Below, piece by piece: positions 27,462-37,624 of a DNA stretch of 55,106 nucleotides (its first letter is position 1; each line of letters starts with the position of its first letter). This stretch comes from Oxalobacteraceae bacterium. GTDB taxonomy: Bacteria > Pseudomonadota > Gammaproteobacteria > Burkholderiales > Burkholderiaceae_D. The position numbers and the translations under genes are program-made. The notes under the pieces were generated by a model. That model did no database searches, had not been told where the DNA came from, and saw only the letters and a program-made list of their open reading frames with translations. The DNA is taken from positions 1 through 55,106 of the forward strand of contig OMID01000106.1 in NCBI GenBank assembly GCA_900299005.1, given 5' to 3'.

Positions 27462-28604
27462 ATGATGCCTGACTTCGACGCCTATCTCGCCCCCTATGCT
27501 GCGCGCATGTCGACCTCGCGTGGGCGTACTGTCAACGAGACTGCCTCAGCGACACGCAGTGAGTATCAGCGCGACCGCGATCGCATCATTCATTCCACCG
27601 CGTTTCGCCGTCTGGAGTACAAGACCCAGGTCTTCGTCAACCACGAGGGAGATCTGTTTCGAACCCGTCTGACGCACAGCATTGAAGTCGCACAGATCGC
27701 ACGTTCGCTCGCACGTAATTTGATGTTAAATGAGGATCTTGTCGAGGCGATCTCTCTGGCGCATGATCTCGGGCACACACCTTTCGGCCATGCGGGTCAG
27801 GACGCACTGAATGCCTGCATGAAAGATTACGGAGGCTTCGAGCACAACCTGCAAAGCCTTCGTGTTGTTGATACACTGGAGCAGCGCTATGGTGCATTTG
27901 ATGGCCTTAACCTGACCTTCGAGACGCGCGAAGGCATACTCAAGCACTGCTCTTTATCCAATGCGCAGCGGCTGGGTGAGCTGGGACGCCGCTTCATTGA
28001 AAAGAAGCAGCCCAGTCTGGAGGCGCAGCTGGCTAATCTGGCCGATGAGATCGCCTACAACAATCATGACATTGATGATGGACTGCGCTCAGGCCTGCTG
28101 ACCGAGCAGCAAATGGACGAGGTCAGTCTTTTTGCGCGCTATCGCGCCGAGGTCGAGCGTCTGTTCCCCGGCATCGGCGGTCGCCGGGCGATCAATGAGA
28201 CCGTCAGGCGAATGATCAATGCACTCGTAGAGGATCTGATAAAGACCTCTCTTGCTAATATTCATGATGCTGGCGTGAGTTCAGTGGATGAGGTGCGCGA
28301 TGCGCCGCCTCTGATTGGTTTTTCAGAGGCGATGAAATCCCAAGCACAGGAGCTGAAGCGTTTTTTACGAACAAATCTGTATCAGCACTACCTAGTTAAC
28401 CGCATGACCAGCAAGGCGCGTCGTATCGTGACTGATTTGTTCGACATTTTTATCGACGGCCCACAGCTCCTTCCTTCCGATTATCAGCTGTCGGGCCAGG
28501 ATACACCGGAGCAGGCACGCAAGGTCGCCGACTATATCGCCGGCATGACGGATCGTTACGCGATGCGTGAGTACCGTCGTTTGTTCGCAGTTGACGAAAT
28601 ATGA
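27462..28604 (+). CDS. dgt: Deoxyguanosinetriphosphate triphosphohydrolase-like protein
   Basis: HD-domain enzyme that removes triphosphate from dNTPs. The 380-residue protein has the HD residues in [16 protein letters not shown] and [15 protein letters not shown], a later metal Asp in [15 protein letters not shown], and the short dGTPase-like (type 2) architecture. ATG at 27462 or the next codon, 27465, could be the start. The aroB-dgt order is typical of Burkholderiales. Its stop lies 7 bases from the end of a convergent gene. Confidence 0.93.
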   Translation: MMPDFDAYLAPYAARMSTSRGRTVNETASATRSEYQRDRDRIIHSTAFRRLEYKTQVFVNHEGDLFRTRLTHSIEVAQIARSLARNLMLNEDLVEAISLAHDLGHTPFGHAGQDALNACMKDYGGFEHNLQSLRVVDTLEQRYGAFDGLNLTFETREGILKHCSLSNAQRLGELGRRFIEKKQPSLEAQLANLADEIAYNNHDIDDGLRSGLLTEQQMDEVSLFARYRAEVERLFPGIGGRRAINETVRRMINALVEDLIKTSLANIHDAGVSSVDEVRDAPPLIGFSEAMKSQAQELKRFLRTNLYQHYLVNRMTSKARRIVTDLFDIFIDGPQLLPSDYQLSGQDTPEQARKVADYIAGMTDRYAMREYRRLFAVDEI

Positions 28605-28611
28605 TGCGAAA

Positions 28612-29700
28612 TTAACCCAGATCGCGCAGCGGATGTGCGTAGTCGGGCCAGGCTGGCTCAAAAAAACGCTCGATCATGGCAGCATTGACTTCGCCCAGCG
28701 TTGCCGGATTCCATTGCGGCGCATGGTCCTTGTCGATCGCCAGCGCACGCACGCCCTCGATCACTTCGCCGTGTTCGAAGCAACGCCTTACCATCGTGCG
28801 CTCCATGCGCAGACAGTCCGAGATATCCATGGAGGCGGCGCGCCGCAATTGTTCCAGAGTCACGCACATCATCAGCGGCGATTTCTTTTTCATCGCCGCC
28901 AAGGTTTTGGAGGCAAATTCTCCGGAATCTGAAGCGAGTGATCTCATGATGTCCGGGACCGTGGTGCCAGAAAAATGATGCTCGATTAATTCGCGTGATA
29001 CCGCCAGTGACGATGTTGAGGGATCAGCTTGCTTGGCAAACGCAGCGGTGAAGTTGCGAATGGTCTAGCGGCAATCACCCTCAGCTTTGACGGTCAGCGC
29101 ATGCAGCGCAGGCAGCTCTGAAGAGGGCACGAACACATCAGCAAGATTTGCATAGAGCGCGTCGGCAGCGCCAATGATGGCGCCACTCACACCGAGATAC
29201 CACCCCAGCTTGCCTGGCGCGCGTGAGAGAAAATGGCCGCCACCAACATCGGGAAACAGGCCGATGCCAACCTCAGGCATCGCCATCTTGGTGCGTTCTG
29301 TCACAATGCGCAGTCGTGCCTGCGGCCCCGCCTGCGCGATGCCCATGCCCCCGCCCATGACGACGCCATCCATCAGCGCAACATAAGGTTTGGGGTAATG
29401 ATGGATCAGATAATTTAGAGCATATTCTTCGGTAAAAAAGTCTTCGATCAGTGCGCCGCCACCGGTTGCGCTCGCGATCCCCTTTTGATGAAAGAAACGA
29501 ATATCGCCCCCCGCGCAGTAGGCTTTCTCGCTCGCGCTGTGTACGAATACAGTGCGGATCGCGGCATCATCTCGCCAGCGGCGCAAGGTAGCGCTCATCG
29601 TGCGCACCATCTCCAGGGACAGGGAATTGAGTGCTGCAGGACGATTCAGCGTGATGACGCCGGTGTGGCCGCTGACGTGGGTCTGGACGAATTCGCTCAT
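28612..29700 (-). pseudogene. 3-hydroxyisobutyryl-CoA hydrolase / enoyl-CoA hydratase family gene, interrupted by an in-frame amber codon
   Basis: Crotonase-superfamily gene of the type that hydrolyses 3-hydroxyisobutyryl-CoA in valine breakdown. From ATG at 29700 it runs 211 codons to TAG at 29065-29067. It then continues in the same frame, without a frameshift, for about 150 codons to TAA at 28612. The first part has the oxyanion-hole region (AYCAGGDIRFF, DGVVMGGGMGI) and MPEVGIGLFPDVGGG. The second part has the C-terminal extension of this subfamily (SPLMMCVTLEQLRRA, then DFRMERTMVRRC-like text and DHAPQWNPATL). Together they make a full-length protein of about 361 residues. Without suppression only the crotonase core is made. 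Sequencing error is an alternative. Confidence 0.82.
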
Positions 29701-29849
29701 GTCTCAATGCGGGCGTGTCGCGCTGTCAGGCTGCGGTGGACGGTCACCCTTGTTCTTGGTTGAAAGAGCAAAGTGTATCGGTATTTTCACCGACGAGATG
29801 GGACATGCAAAAAGGCGGTTTCCGGTCGGTGAAGCCAGCGGAAAGAGAG

Positions 29850-29876
29850 AAAAAACAAGGGCGCCGATGCGCCCTT
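29850..29876 (-). terminator. Terminator after hpf
   Basis: On the minus strand AAGGGCGC, loop ATCG, GCGCCCTT, then GTTTTTT. It closes the lpt-rpoN-hpf transcription unit. Confidence 0.9.
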
Positions 29877-29921
29877 GGGGTCTCCCGGCAAAATCTGCGC
29901 CGGGCGCGGGTGTGGAGGCCG

Positions 29922-30272
29922 TCAGGCTACTTCTGTTGTAGGCCCCTCGTAGCGGCGGATGCCTTCATGCTGATGGTCTTGTATCCGGCCCTTGTGCTTG
30001 AGCACCTGGCGATCCAGCTTGTCCATCAGCAGGTCAATCGCGGCATACATGTCCTGGGCTTCGCTCTCCACATGAAAATCCTTGCCGCGGGTATGCAGAT
30101 TGATCTCTGCGCGCTGGCGTTTTTCTTTTTCGGTCAGACTATCAACAGTGAGGGTAACCGAGATATCGATCACATTGTCGAAATGTCGCTTGATGCGTTC
30201 CAGTTTGTTTTGCACATATTCCCTCAGCGAGGGTGTCAGTTCCAGATGGTGTCCGCTGATTTTCAGGTTCAT
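29922..30272 (-). CDS. hpf: Ribosome hibernation promoting factor (HPF/YfiA family)
   Basis: Binds the 30S subunit in slow growth and promotes ribosome dimerisation or inactivation. From ATG at 30272 the protein has 116 residues: [20 protein letters not shown], then the basic patch [21 protein letters not shown] and [25 protein letters not shown] lies 8 bases before this ATG, so I reject the longer frame starting at 30341. It follows rpoN, the usual proteobacterial order, but ptsN and hprK, which often come next, are absent; a terminator follows instead. Confidence 0.95.
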   Translation of the reverse strand: MNLKISGHHLELTPSLREYVQNKLERIKRHFDNVIDISVTLTVDSLTEKEKRQRAEINLHTRGKDFHVESEAQDMYAAIDLLMDKLDRQVLKHKGRIQDHQHEGIRRYEGPTTEVA

Positions 30273-30369
30273 ACACAGCACTCCTTGGCATAGCGTCGCT
30301 GGAGGATCCGGCACGACCGCCGGCCGGACGGAAAGCAGCAACGGTGAAAAAACTGGAAAACGGAGAAGA

Positions 30370-31869
30370 CTACAAGGACTTGCGGAGATTAACGGGCGGT
30401 ATCTTGAGGGCTTCGCGATATTTGGCTACGGTCCGCCTCGCAACGACCATGCCCTGTTCGGCCAGCATGTCCGTGATCTTGCTGTCGGAGAATGGATTTT
30501 TCGGGTCCTCGGCTCCTATCAGTTGTTTGATCAATGCACGTATCGCCGTTGATGATGCCTCGCCGCCGGCTTCGGTCGCCACATGGCTGCCGAAGAAGTA
30601 TTTCAGTTCATACATGCCATGCGGTGTCAGCATGTATTTCTGAGTGGTCACGCGAGAAATCGTGCTCTCATGCAGGCCCAGTGTATCAGCTATTTCACGC
30701 AGCACAAGCGGTCTCATGGCGACTTCGCCGTGGGAGAAAAAGTTCCGTTGACGATCTACTATCGCCTGCGACACCCGCAGTATGGTGTCGAAGCGCTGCC
30801 GCATGTTTTTGATCAGCCATTTGGCTTCCTGCAGTTGTGATGAGAGCGAGCCCTCGCCTTTGTTTTGCTTGAGGATATTGGCATACATGGCATTGACCCG
30901 AAGCTTGGGCATCACCTCACGGTTGAGGCTGACCTGCCAGCCATTCCTTGCGCGTTTGACAATCACATCCGGCACGACATAATCCGAAGCATCCCCGGCA
31001 TAGGCAGCGCCAGGGTGCGGGTTGCAGCGGCGGATGATGACTTGTGCTTCGCGCAAATCCTCATCGTCGCAATCCAGTGCCTTTTTCAACTTGTTGAACT
31101 CGCGTTGCGCGAATAGTTCAAGGTGATTTTCTACCAGCACAAGAGCCATGCGGCGCGTCACAAATGGGACTTTGTCCATGCGCCTTATCTGGATCGCGAG
31201 GCACTCCGATGCGTTGCGCGCACCGACACCGGCAGGATCGAAACTCTGCAAGAGTTTCAGCGCCACCATCAGTTCCTCGGCCTCGATCTCTAGCTCCTCA
31301 GGCAGGCGGGCATGGATCTCTTCCAGGGATTCTTCCAGATAGCCATTGTCATCTAGCGCATCGATCAGGAGTTCCACCAGGGCGCGGTCACGACGGTTTT
31401 CTACCGTGACGGAGAGCTGTTCCCGCAGATGTTCCCGCAGGGTCAAGTGATGCGCTTCGAGTTGCGGTCGACCATTGTCGTCCTCGGGTGCCTTGGATGA
31501 TCGAGCCACATCGTCGAAGCTCCATTCCGCTTCGTTGCCCGGGCCGCCTTCCTCACTGTTCCCTTCACCGCCACCTTCGCCAGCCTGGGGGGTTTCAAAG
31601 CCACTGTCGGCGGGCTCGCCGGCTTCGCCCGAGGGCAACTCGCCGGATGACGCTGACAGTGGAGCCTGACCAATCGCGCCATCACCCAGAAGGCGAACCG
31701 AATGATCAAGCGGGTCGTCTATTCGCTCCAGCAAGGGGTTATCCGCCAGCATGCTCTCGAGCTCCTGATGCAGCTCCAGCGTCGATAATTGCAGCAGACG
31801 GATAGATTGCTGCAGCTGAGGTGTCAGCGCCAGATGCTGCGATACACGAAGCTGTAGCGTCTGTTTCAT
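30370..31869 (-). CDS. rpoN: RNA polymerase sigma-54 factor
   Basis: Sigma factor for -24/-12 promoters that need AAA+ activators, often for nitrogen and motility genes. The 499-residue protein has the Gln/Leu-rich region I ([20 protein letters not shown], residues 1-50) and an acidic region II (about 60-125). The core-binding domain and helix-turn-helix follow, and the RpoN box [10 protein letters not shown] sits at 477-486. It ends VNLRKSL with a TAG stop, the normal family end. It lies 8 bases downstream of lptB. Confidence 0.97.
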   Translation of the reverse strand: MKQTLQLRVSQHLALTPQLQQSIRLLQLSTLELHQELESMLADNPLLERIDDPLDHSVRLLGDGAIGQAPLSASSGELPSGEAGEPADSGFETPQAGEGGGEGNSEEGGPGNEAEWSFDDVARSSKAPEDDNGRPQLEAHHLTLREHLREQLSVTVENRRDRALVELLIDALDDNGYLEESLEEIHARLPEELEIEAEELMVALKLLQSFDPAGVGARNASECLAIQIRRMDKVPFVTRRMALVLVENHLELFAQREFNKLKKALDCDDEDLREAQVIIRRCNPHPGAAYAGDASDYVVPDVIVKRARNGWQVSLNREVMPKLRVNAMYANILKQNKGEGSLSSQLQEAKWLIKNMRQRFDTILRVSQAIVDRQRNFFSHGEVAMRPLVLREIADTLGLHESTISRVTTQKYMLTPHGMYELKYFFGSHVATEAGGEASSTAIRALIKQLIGAEDPKNPFSDSKITDMLAEQGMVVARRTVAKYREALKIPPVNLRKSL

Positions 31870-31877
31870 CGCGAGGA

Positions 31878-32630
31878 CTACATCCTGAAATGTTCGCCAA
31901 GATAGACCCGGCGAACGGATTCATTGCCGATAATTTCCTCCGGATTACCGGAGGCCAGTACGGATCCCTGATTGATAATGTAAGCGCGATCGCAGATGCC
32001 CAGCGTCTCACGCACATTATGGTCTGTAATCAGAATGCCGATACCGCGCTCTTTAAGGAAGCGCACGATGCGCTGGATCTCGATCACCGCAATCGGGTCA
32101 ACACCGGCGAATGGTTCGTCGAGGAGAATGAATCTAGGATTAGTCGCCAATGCGCGGGCGATCTCGACACGGCGACGCTCACCACCCGAGAGGGACAGCG
32201 CCTGGCTGTCGCGTAATTTATCTATCTGTAATTCCGCCAGCAATGCATTCAGACGCTGCTCGATCTGCGAGCGCGACATCGGCTTGCCACCGTTTTTCTG
32301 CAGTTCCAGCACAGCGCGAATATTGTCTTCGACCGAGAGCTTGCGAAATACCGAGGCTTCTTGTGGAAGGTAGGACAGCCCGCGCTCGGCGCGGCGGTGT
32401 ATCGGCAGACGGGAGATGCTCTCGCCATCGAGCAGGATTTCTCCCCCCTCAGAGGGAACCAATCCGACAATCATGTAAAACGACGTCGTTTTTCCTGCGC
32501 CATTAGGTCCAAGCAAACCGACCACTTCGCCGCTGGCCACGTCGAGCGATACATCGTGCACGACTTGCCTTGCGCCGTAGCTCTTTTGCAGGCCACGGAC
32601 CTTAAGCATGCTGGCCGGAGTTACACTCAT
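31878..32630 (-). CDS. lptB: LPS export ABC transporter ATPase LptB
   Basis: Energises extraction of LPS from the inner membrane with LptF, LptG and LptC. The 250-residue protein has Walker A GPNGAGKT (41-48), the signature [15 protein letters not shown], Walker B with [14 protein letters not shown], and the H-loop [18 protein letters not shown] typical of LptB. It starts with ATG overlapping the lptA stop and ends YLGEHFRM with TAG. lptF and lptG are not in this window, as usual. Confidence 0.97.
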   Translation of the reverse strand: MSVTPASMLKVRGLQKSYGARQVVHDVSLDVASGEVVGLLGPNGAGKTTSFYMIVGLVPSEGGEILLDGESISRLPIHRRAERGLSYLPQEASVFRKLSVEDNIRAVLELQKNGGKPMSRSQIEQRLNALLAELQIDKLRDSQALSLSGGERRRVEIARALATNPRFILLDEPFAGVDPIAVIEIQRIVRFLKERGIGILITDHNVRETLGICDRAYIINQGSVLASGNPEEIIGNESVRRVYLGEHFRM

Positions 32631-33196
32631 TCCTTGATTTTCTCCTGATTGCGCGGCTGTAGCGTTGCTCGTACGCGCCCACCGTTGGGTTTGCTCTCGC
32701 CGGAGACGGAATTGGTGACTGAGTAAAATTCGACGCGGCTATCGTAGGAAATAAATTCGCCCTCAACCTCATCTGTCACGCGGGATCCATCGAGCATTTT
32801 TACTCTCGCCTGCTTGAATAATTTGGCGACTTCGGTTCTGGTATCGTATTCGATGCGGTCGGCAGCGCTGCCTTCTATCCACAGGTCCTTGCCGCCGTCG
32901 CGCTTCTGGCGGAACGTTGTTGCGCCGCCCGAGGGCGCGTAAAGCGTGGCATATTGATGGCCCGCCTGATCCTGACGCACCAGCAGCTTCTCGGCATGCA
33001 TGATCAGTGTGCCGCGCGTAAGCACCACATTGCCAATGAAGGTATTGGTCTGCTTGGCTTCGTCATAGAACATTTGATTGGCTTCGACATTCGTCGGTTT
33101 GTTGAAGTCGGCCTTCTCTGCTTGAGCCGGCTGTGTTCCATGCAAGAGAACGATGGCGGTGATGCCGGCGAGTACGGTGAATAGATTTTTTTTCAT
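32627..33196 (-). CDS. lptA: LPS transport periplasmic protein LptA
   Basis: Forms the periplasmic bridge along which LPS moves to LptD. The 189-residue protein has a signal peptide (1-26, cleaved near QPAQAEKA) and the OstA-fold strands [30 protein letters not shown], then [15 protein letters not shown]. Its stop overlaps the lptB start. A 26-base gap separates it from lptC upstream. Confidence 0.95.
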   Translation of the reverse strand: MKKNLFTVLAGITAIVLLHGTQPAQAEKADFNKPTNVEANQMFYDEAKQTNTFIGNVVLTRGTLIMHAEKLLVRQDQAGHQYATLYAPSGGATTFRQKRDGGKDLWIEGSAADRIEYDTRTEVAKLFKQARVKMLDGSRVTDEVEGEFISYDSRVEFYSVTNSVSGESKPNGGRVRATLQPRNQEKIKE

Positions 33197-33222
33197 TGTT
33201 TGCGCATCCTGGGTATGCTTGT

Positions 33223-33810
33223 TCAGCGCGGTGGTTCATAAAAGCCGGTCACCTTGCTTTTCAGGGTCAGCTGACGTTTGTTATTGTCGGCTACCATGCC
33301 GGTGCCCGATAGACGCGATTCGCCGAGGTGCGCCACTACTGGCTGGTCGGTTTTCACCAGATCCTCGTCGAGTAAGGCCACCATGTACTGTGACTCGAGC
33401 ACCAGAGCGTCTGTGCCGCGCGCCTGCGGCCGCTCCAGCCGGACGCCATCATAGAAGTGCATCTCGCGTTGCTGTTTGGTGATCCTTGCTCGCTGGGCCT
33501 GCAGTGTCATGGGACTGTTTTTCGTTGAAAAACTGCGCACCATGGGCCGTTCGATGACGCTGCTGTCATCCGCCGGATAGTGCACCAATTTCTCGCCTGT
33601 GATCAGGTACTGCGCCTTGCCATTAGGTGCCAGACGCGTGTAGCTGAAATCCTCGATGACATAATCCGGGTCCGTACCTGCTGTTTGTGGTTGCGCCTCA
33701 TCGTCGCCACGAAGAGCCAGCTCTAGCGCCCAAAAACTGAGAGCAGCCAGAAGAGAGCCGAACGCCAGCACCAGGAGCGCAGGATATCGGCGCCGAATGT
33801 TCTCGTTCAT
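33223..33810 (-). CDS. lptC: LPS export system protein LptC
   Basis: Bitopic inner-membrane protein that passes LPS from LptBFG to LptA. The 195-residue protein has one membrane helix at about 9-33 and a periplasmic domain with PDYVIEDFSYTRLAPNGKAQYLITGEKLVHYPADDS, the usual opening of betaproteobacterial LptC. It overlaps kdsC by 4 bases. Confidence 0.94.
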   Translation of the reverse strand: MNENIRRRYPALLVLAFGSLLAALSFWALELALRGDDEAQPQTAGTDPDYVIEDFSYTRLAPNGKAQYLITGEKLVHYPADDSSVIERPMVRSFSTKNSPMTLQAQRARITKQQREMHFYDGVRLERPQARGTDALVLESQYMVALLDEDLVKTDQPVVAHLGESRLSGTGMVADNNKRQLTLKSKVTGFYEPPR

Positions 33811-34343
33811 GCCAGGTAAGGCGCGAGCGCCGCCTCGTACTTATCCTGCGCGCGAAGGATGAAATCGCAGACTTCGCGTACGGCCCCGCGCCCACCGCCT
33901 GCGCGGGTCACGTAGTGTGCGCGCCGGGTTACTTCAGGATGCCCGTTCGGCACACTGACAGCGAAACCCACACGCAGCATGACAGGCAGGTCGATGACAT
34001 CATCGCCCATAAAGCCACATTCTCCATGAGGCACTCCAGCTTCTTCCGCCGTTCTCTCGAATGCCGATCGTTTGTCATGCACACTCTGCAGTAGCACGCT
34101 GATCCCAAGATCTGCTGCCCGTCGCGTGACGATCGGAGATTGGCGCGCACTGATAATTCCGGTCTTGACCCCGTTTTGCTGCAGCAGCTTGATCCCGTGG
34201 CCATCGAGCACATTGAAAGTCTTGATCAGCTCGCCCTCGGGACCATAGCGCAATCCGCCATCGGTCAGCACGCCATCAACGTCGAAGATCATCAGTTTCA
34301 CGCGTCTAGCGCGCTGTGTGGCTGAGAGTGGGGCGATGTTCAT
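33807..34343 (-). CDS. kdsC: 3-deoxy-D-manno-octulosonate-8-phosphate phosphatase
   Basis: HAD-family phosphatase releasing Kdo from Kdo-8-phosphate, for LPS inner core. The 178-residue protein has the nucleophile motif DVDGVLTDG (D21), motif II IISARQS, and motif IV GDDVIDLPVM. It sits between kdsD and lptC in the standard kdsD-kdsC-lptC-lptA-lptB order, with 2 bases between it and kdsD. Confidence 0.96.
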   Translation of the reverse strand: MNIAPLSATQRARRVKLMIFDVDGVLTDGGLRYGPEGELIKTFNVLDGHGIKLLQQNGVKTGIISARQSPIVTRRAADLGISVLLQSVHDKRSAFERTAEEAGVPHGECGFMGDDVIDLPVMLRVGFAVSVPNGHPEVTRRAHYVTRAGGGRGAVREVCDFILRAQDKYEAALAPYLA

Positions 34344-34345
34344 GC

Positions 34346-35374
34346 TCAGATCACCTTTGCTCGGGTGAGATCATGGATATGCAGAGCGCCCACCAGCTTG
34401 CCATCGAGTTCTGCTACCAACACCTGATTGATTCGGTGCGCCTCCATCAGCTCCACCGCATCCACAGCCAGCTGTTCCGGCCCCACCCGGCGCGGGTTCT
34501 TGCGCATCACATCGCTGATCGGCGTTTTGGAGAAATCCGTGCCTTGCTCGATCAGGCGCCGCAGGTCGCCGTCCGTGAATATGCCGAGTACATGGAAGTG
34601 ATCATCGACGATAGCGGTCATTGCCATCCCCTTGCGTGTGATTTCCAGCAGCGCAGCTGGCAGCAACACGTTGGCTTTGACTGCAGGGATGTCACTACCG
34701 GTACGCATGACATCGCGCACATGGGTGAGCAACCTTCGCCCGAGTGCGCCGCCGGGGTGAGACCGGGCGAAATCTTCCTCACGAAATCCCCGGGCATCCA
34801 GCAGGGCGACTGCCAGTGCATCCCCCATGGCCAGCGTCGCTGTCGTGCTGGCCGTCGGTGCGAGATTGAGCGGGCACGCTTCCTTGGCCACAGCCACATT
34901 CAAATGCACGTCGGCGAGTCTGGCCAGCGAAGATTCAGGTCTGCCGGTCATCGAGATTAATTTCGCGCCCAGTCGTTTGATGACGGGAAGGATCGCCATC
35001 AACTCTTCGGATTCGCCCGAGTTCGAGATTGCAATGAAGGCGTCGGCATTGGTCACCATGCCCAAGTCGCCATGCGCCGCCTCACCGGGATGTACGAACA
35101 GCGCTGGCGTGCCGGTGGATGCCAGGGTGGCCGCGATCTTGCGCGCGATATGACCCGACTTTCCCATGCCGGAGACGACCACTCGACCGCTGCATCCCAG
35201 CAGCAGCGCAGCGGCGCGGGCAAATTCATCGTTCTCGCTATTGGAGAGGCGGTCTTTCAGCGCCAGAATGGCATCGGCTTCGATTTGCAGCGTGTCCCGG
35301 GCCAGCTGCAGCGCACGTAGCGCGCGACTGTTGTCAAATTGCTGCGAGAATGTTTTCTCATGGGTTACACTCAT
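34346..35374 (-). CDS. kdsD: Arabinose-5-phosphate isomerase
   Basis: Converts ribulose-5-phosphate to arabinose-5-phosphate, the precursor of Kdo. From ATG at 35374 the protein has 342 residues: a SIS domain (about 35-190, with GRVVVSGMGKSGHIARKIAATLASTGTPALFVHPGEAAHGDLG) and two CBS domains at the C-terminus (RKNPRRVGPEQLAVDAVELM region last). The TTG at 35392 is a less likely start. A TATACT box lies only 6 bases before the ATG, so if used the transcript would be nearly leaderless; no -35 supports it. Confidence 0.95.
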   Translation of the reverse strand: MSVTHEKTFSQQFDNSRALRALQLARDTLQIEADAILALKDRLSNSENDEFARAAALLLGCSGRVVVSGMGKSGHIARKIAATLASTGTPALFVHPGEAAHGDLGMVTNADAFIAISNSGESEELMAILPVIKRLGAKLISMTGRPESSLARLADVHLNVAVAKEACPLNLAPTASTTATLAMGDALAVALLDARGFREEDFARSHPGGALGRRLLTHVRDVMRTGSDIPAVKANVLLPAALLEITRKGMAMTAIVDDHFHVLGIFTDGDLRRLIEQGTDFSKTPISDVMRKNPRRVGPEQLAVDAVELMEAHRINQVLVAELDGKLVGALHIHDLTRAKVI

Positions 35375-35439
35375 GAGCGGAGTATAGCCCAATATTTAAA
35401 GCAAAAAACCTGCCAGACACAAAAGATCAGTGCCCACCT

Positions 35440-35617
35440 TCAGCAACAACATGATGCCAGTTGATCGCGCAGGAATCCCTCTGGGGAATCGCTGGGTAAA
35501 TCCCGTCGCAGGGTAAGCCAACATCGCTGTGCGGCACGGGAACCCGTCACATCAACGACTCGCCGCCCGTTTTTACGGGCGAGAGCTTGCGGTTTTTACT
35601 GAGCACCTTCTTGGCCT
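35440..35617 (+). promoter_or_regulatory. Structured leader of the CPA2 antiporter gene
   Basis: The 225-base gap between kdsD and the antiporter gene holds several short stems on the plus strand: TCCC/GGGA near 35476-35486, ACGGG/CCCGT (35536-35540 with 35543-35547), and GCCCG/CGGGC (35565-35569 with 35576-35580) with a TTTTTA loop. A leader regulating the transporter, or a small RNA, is possible. It matches no riboswitch that I recognise. Confidence 0.35.
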
Positions 35618-37606
35618 ATGAATTCACCGCTGGAACTGACACTGATCTTGCTCGTGGCCGCGGTGCTGGGTGTCGTGGCATTCAGGATGATGAACCTGCC
35701 ACCGATGCTAGGCTATCTGTCAGTCGGCATTGCGATTGGTCCTCACGCGCTGGGCTTGGCCTCCAACAGCAATGCCACCCATATGCTGGCGGAGTTCGGT
35801 GTGGTGTTCCTGATGTTCTCGATTGGTCTCGAGTTCTCTCTGCCCAAGCTGAAATCGATGCGACGCAGCGTATTTGGACTGGGCATGGCTCAGGTGGTCG
35901 TCACTATACTCGTCACGATGCTATGTGGCGGCTTGATGGCCAAGCTGCTGCCAAGGATGTTCGACATCGGATGGAGCGCGTCTTTCTCGCTCGGTGGTGC
36001 GTTATCCATGTCCTCAACCGCCATCGTCATCAAGCTCCTGACCGAGCGCCTCGAACTCGAGAGCGAACACGGGCGTCGCATCATCAGCATTCTGCTGTTC
36101 CAGGATCTAGCGGTGGTTCCGCTGATCATTCTCGTCCCCTCGCTGGCCAACCCCGGGCCAGATCTCCTCGAAGACCTGCTGATGGCCGGTCTGAAAGCAG
36201 CATTCGTGCTGTTCATCCTGCTGTATTTTGGCCAGGGTCTCCTGCATCGCTGGTTTCAGATTGTCGTGCGCCGTCGCTCCCATGAGCTGTTCATGTTGAA
36301 CCTCTTGCTAATCACGCTGGGCGCCGCGTGGATCACCGAGGTCGCGGGTCTGTCGCTGGCGTTGGGCGCATTTGTGGCCGGCATGCTGATCTCCGAGACT
36401 GAGTTCCGTATCCAGGTCGAAGAAGACATCAAGCCTTTCCGGGATGTCCTGCTTGGCCTGTTCTTCATCAGCGTGGGCATGATGCTTGACATGCGGCTGG
36501 TGCTGGACAACCTGCTGCTCGTGCTGGTCTTGCTGACAATTCCCCTGATACTCAAGTTCGGGTTGATTGCGTTACTGGCGCGGGCCTTCGGTGCTTCGCC
36601 CGGTGTCGCGCTGCGCACGGGCCTTGGGCTGGCACAGGGTGGCGAATTCGGCTTCGTATTGCTCAATCAGGCCGGAGGGTTGTCCTTAGTCGATCAAGGA
36701 CTGGTGCAGCTGATCCTCGCAGCGATGGTGCTCTCCATGCTCGCAACGCCGTTCATTTTCGCCAACATGGATCGGCTAGTGATGAGGCTGGCGACCAACG
36801 AGTGGATGCAGCAATCGCTGAACCTGACCCGTCTTGCCAGCCGCACCATGAAAGAAGAGCAGCATGTGATTATTGCTGGCTTCGGACGCAGCGGACAGAG
36901 TCTGGCGAAGCTGCTGGAAGAGGAGAACATTCCCTACCATGCGCTTGATCTCGATCCCGAGCGCGTCATTGAAGCGCAGAGTGCTGGCGCGGAGGTGTCC
37001 TACGGCGATGCTTCGCGGCGGGAGAGCCTGATCGCCGCGGGTATTCATCGCGCGGCGGCGATTGTGATTACCTACGCAGATACACAGTCAGCGTTGAAGA
37101 CGCTGCATTTTGTCAACGAGCTTGCACCCACTTTGCCAGCTATTGTGCGCAGCCTTGGCGATGATGATATTGATGTGCTGCGCTCCGCTGGCGCGGATGA
37201 AGTCGTGCCCGAGGCAATCGAGGGCAGCCTGATGCTGGCTTCACATGCCTTGTTGCTCAAGGGCGTGCCGTTGCGGCGAGTGATTCAGCGTGTTCAGACG
37301 GCGCGAAGCGAGCGCTATGCATCGCTGCGAGGCTATTTTCATGGTCTTGATGATGTTGCCGACGATGACGAGCACCTTCAGGTGCGTCTTCACTCCGTGC
37401 CGCTGCACGACAAAGCCGGGGCTATCGGGCTCTCTCTTGAGCAGCTTGATCTTCCGCAGCTGGGTACTGAGGTTACCGCTGTGCGTCGCGGAAAGACGCG
37501 CATCCCGTTTGCGCCAGATACGTTGCTCATGGCAGGCGATGTGGTGGTGCTGCGCGGCGCGGCTGCCGCCTTGGAGCGCGCAGAGAAGCGTCTCCTTGCA
37601 AAGTAA
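35618..37606 (+). CDS. CPA2-family monovalent cation:proton antiporter (KefB/YbaL-like)
   Basis: Inner-membrane cation/proton antiporter with a cytoplasmic regulatory module. The 662-residue protein has about 12 membrane helices (1-385) with typical motifs such as MLGYLSVGIAIGPHALGL, SSTAIVIKLL and GLGLAQGGEFGFVLL. An RCK/TrkA-N domain starts near 417 (HVIIAGFGRSGQSLAKLLEEE), and a TrkA-C domain is at about 570-655. KefB, KefC and YbaL share this layout; I do not see enough to separate them, and no KefG/KefF partner is adjacent. It is divergent from the kdsD operon. Confidence 0.9.
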   Translation: MNSPLELTLILLVAAVLGVVAFRMMNLPPMLGYLSVGIAIGPHALGLASNSNATHMLAEFGVVFLMFSIGLEFSLPKLKSMRRSVFGLGMAQVVVTILVTMLCGGLMAKLLPRMFDIGWSASFSLGGALSMSSTAIVIKLLTERLELESEHGRRIISILLFQDLAVVPLIILVPSLANPGPDLLEDLLMAGLKAAFVLFILLYFGQGLLHRWFQIVVRRRSHELFMLNLLLITLGAAWITEVAGLSLALGAFVAGMLISETEFRIQVEEDIKPFRDVLLGLFFISVGMMLDMRLVLDNLLLVLVLLTIPLILKFGLIALLARAFGASPGVALRTGLGLAQGGEFGFVLLNQAGGLSLVDQGLVQLILAAMVLSMLATPFIFANMDRLVMRLATNEWMQQSLNLTRLASRTMKEEQHVIIAGFGRSGQSLAKLLEEENIPYHALDLDPERVIEAQSAGAEVSYGDASRRESLIAAGIHRAAAIVITYADTQSALKTLHFVNELAPTLPAIVRSLGDDDIDVLRSAGADEVVPEAIEGSLMLASHALLLKGVPLRRVIQRVQTARSERYASLRGYFHGLDDVADDDEHLQVRLHSVPLHDKAGAIGLSLEQLDLPQLGTEVTAVRRGKTRIPFAPDTLLMAGDVVVLRGAAAALERAEKRLLAK

Positions 37607-37624
37607 GGCTGAACAGCGACACAC

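Noticed and set aside
35440-35617. 6S RNA, SRP RNA or cobalamin riboswitch in the antiporter leader
   Set aside because: No diagnostic conserved boxes or overall closing stem of these RNAs could be found by reading.
35587-36285. 232-codon plus-strand frame overlapping the start of the antiporter gene
   Set aside because: Different frame from a clearly conserved membrane protein; Arg/His/Ser-rich shadow translation.
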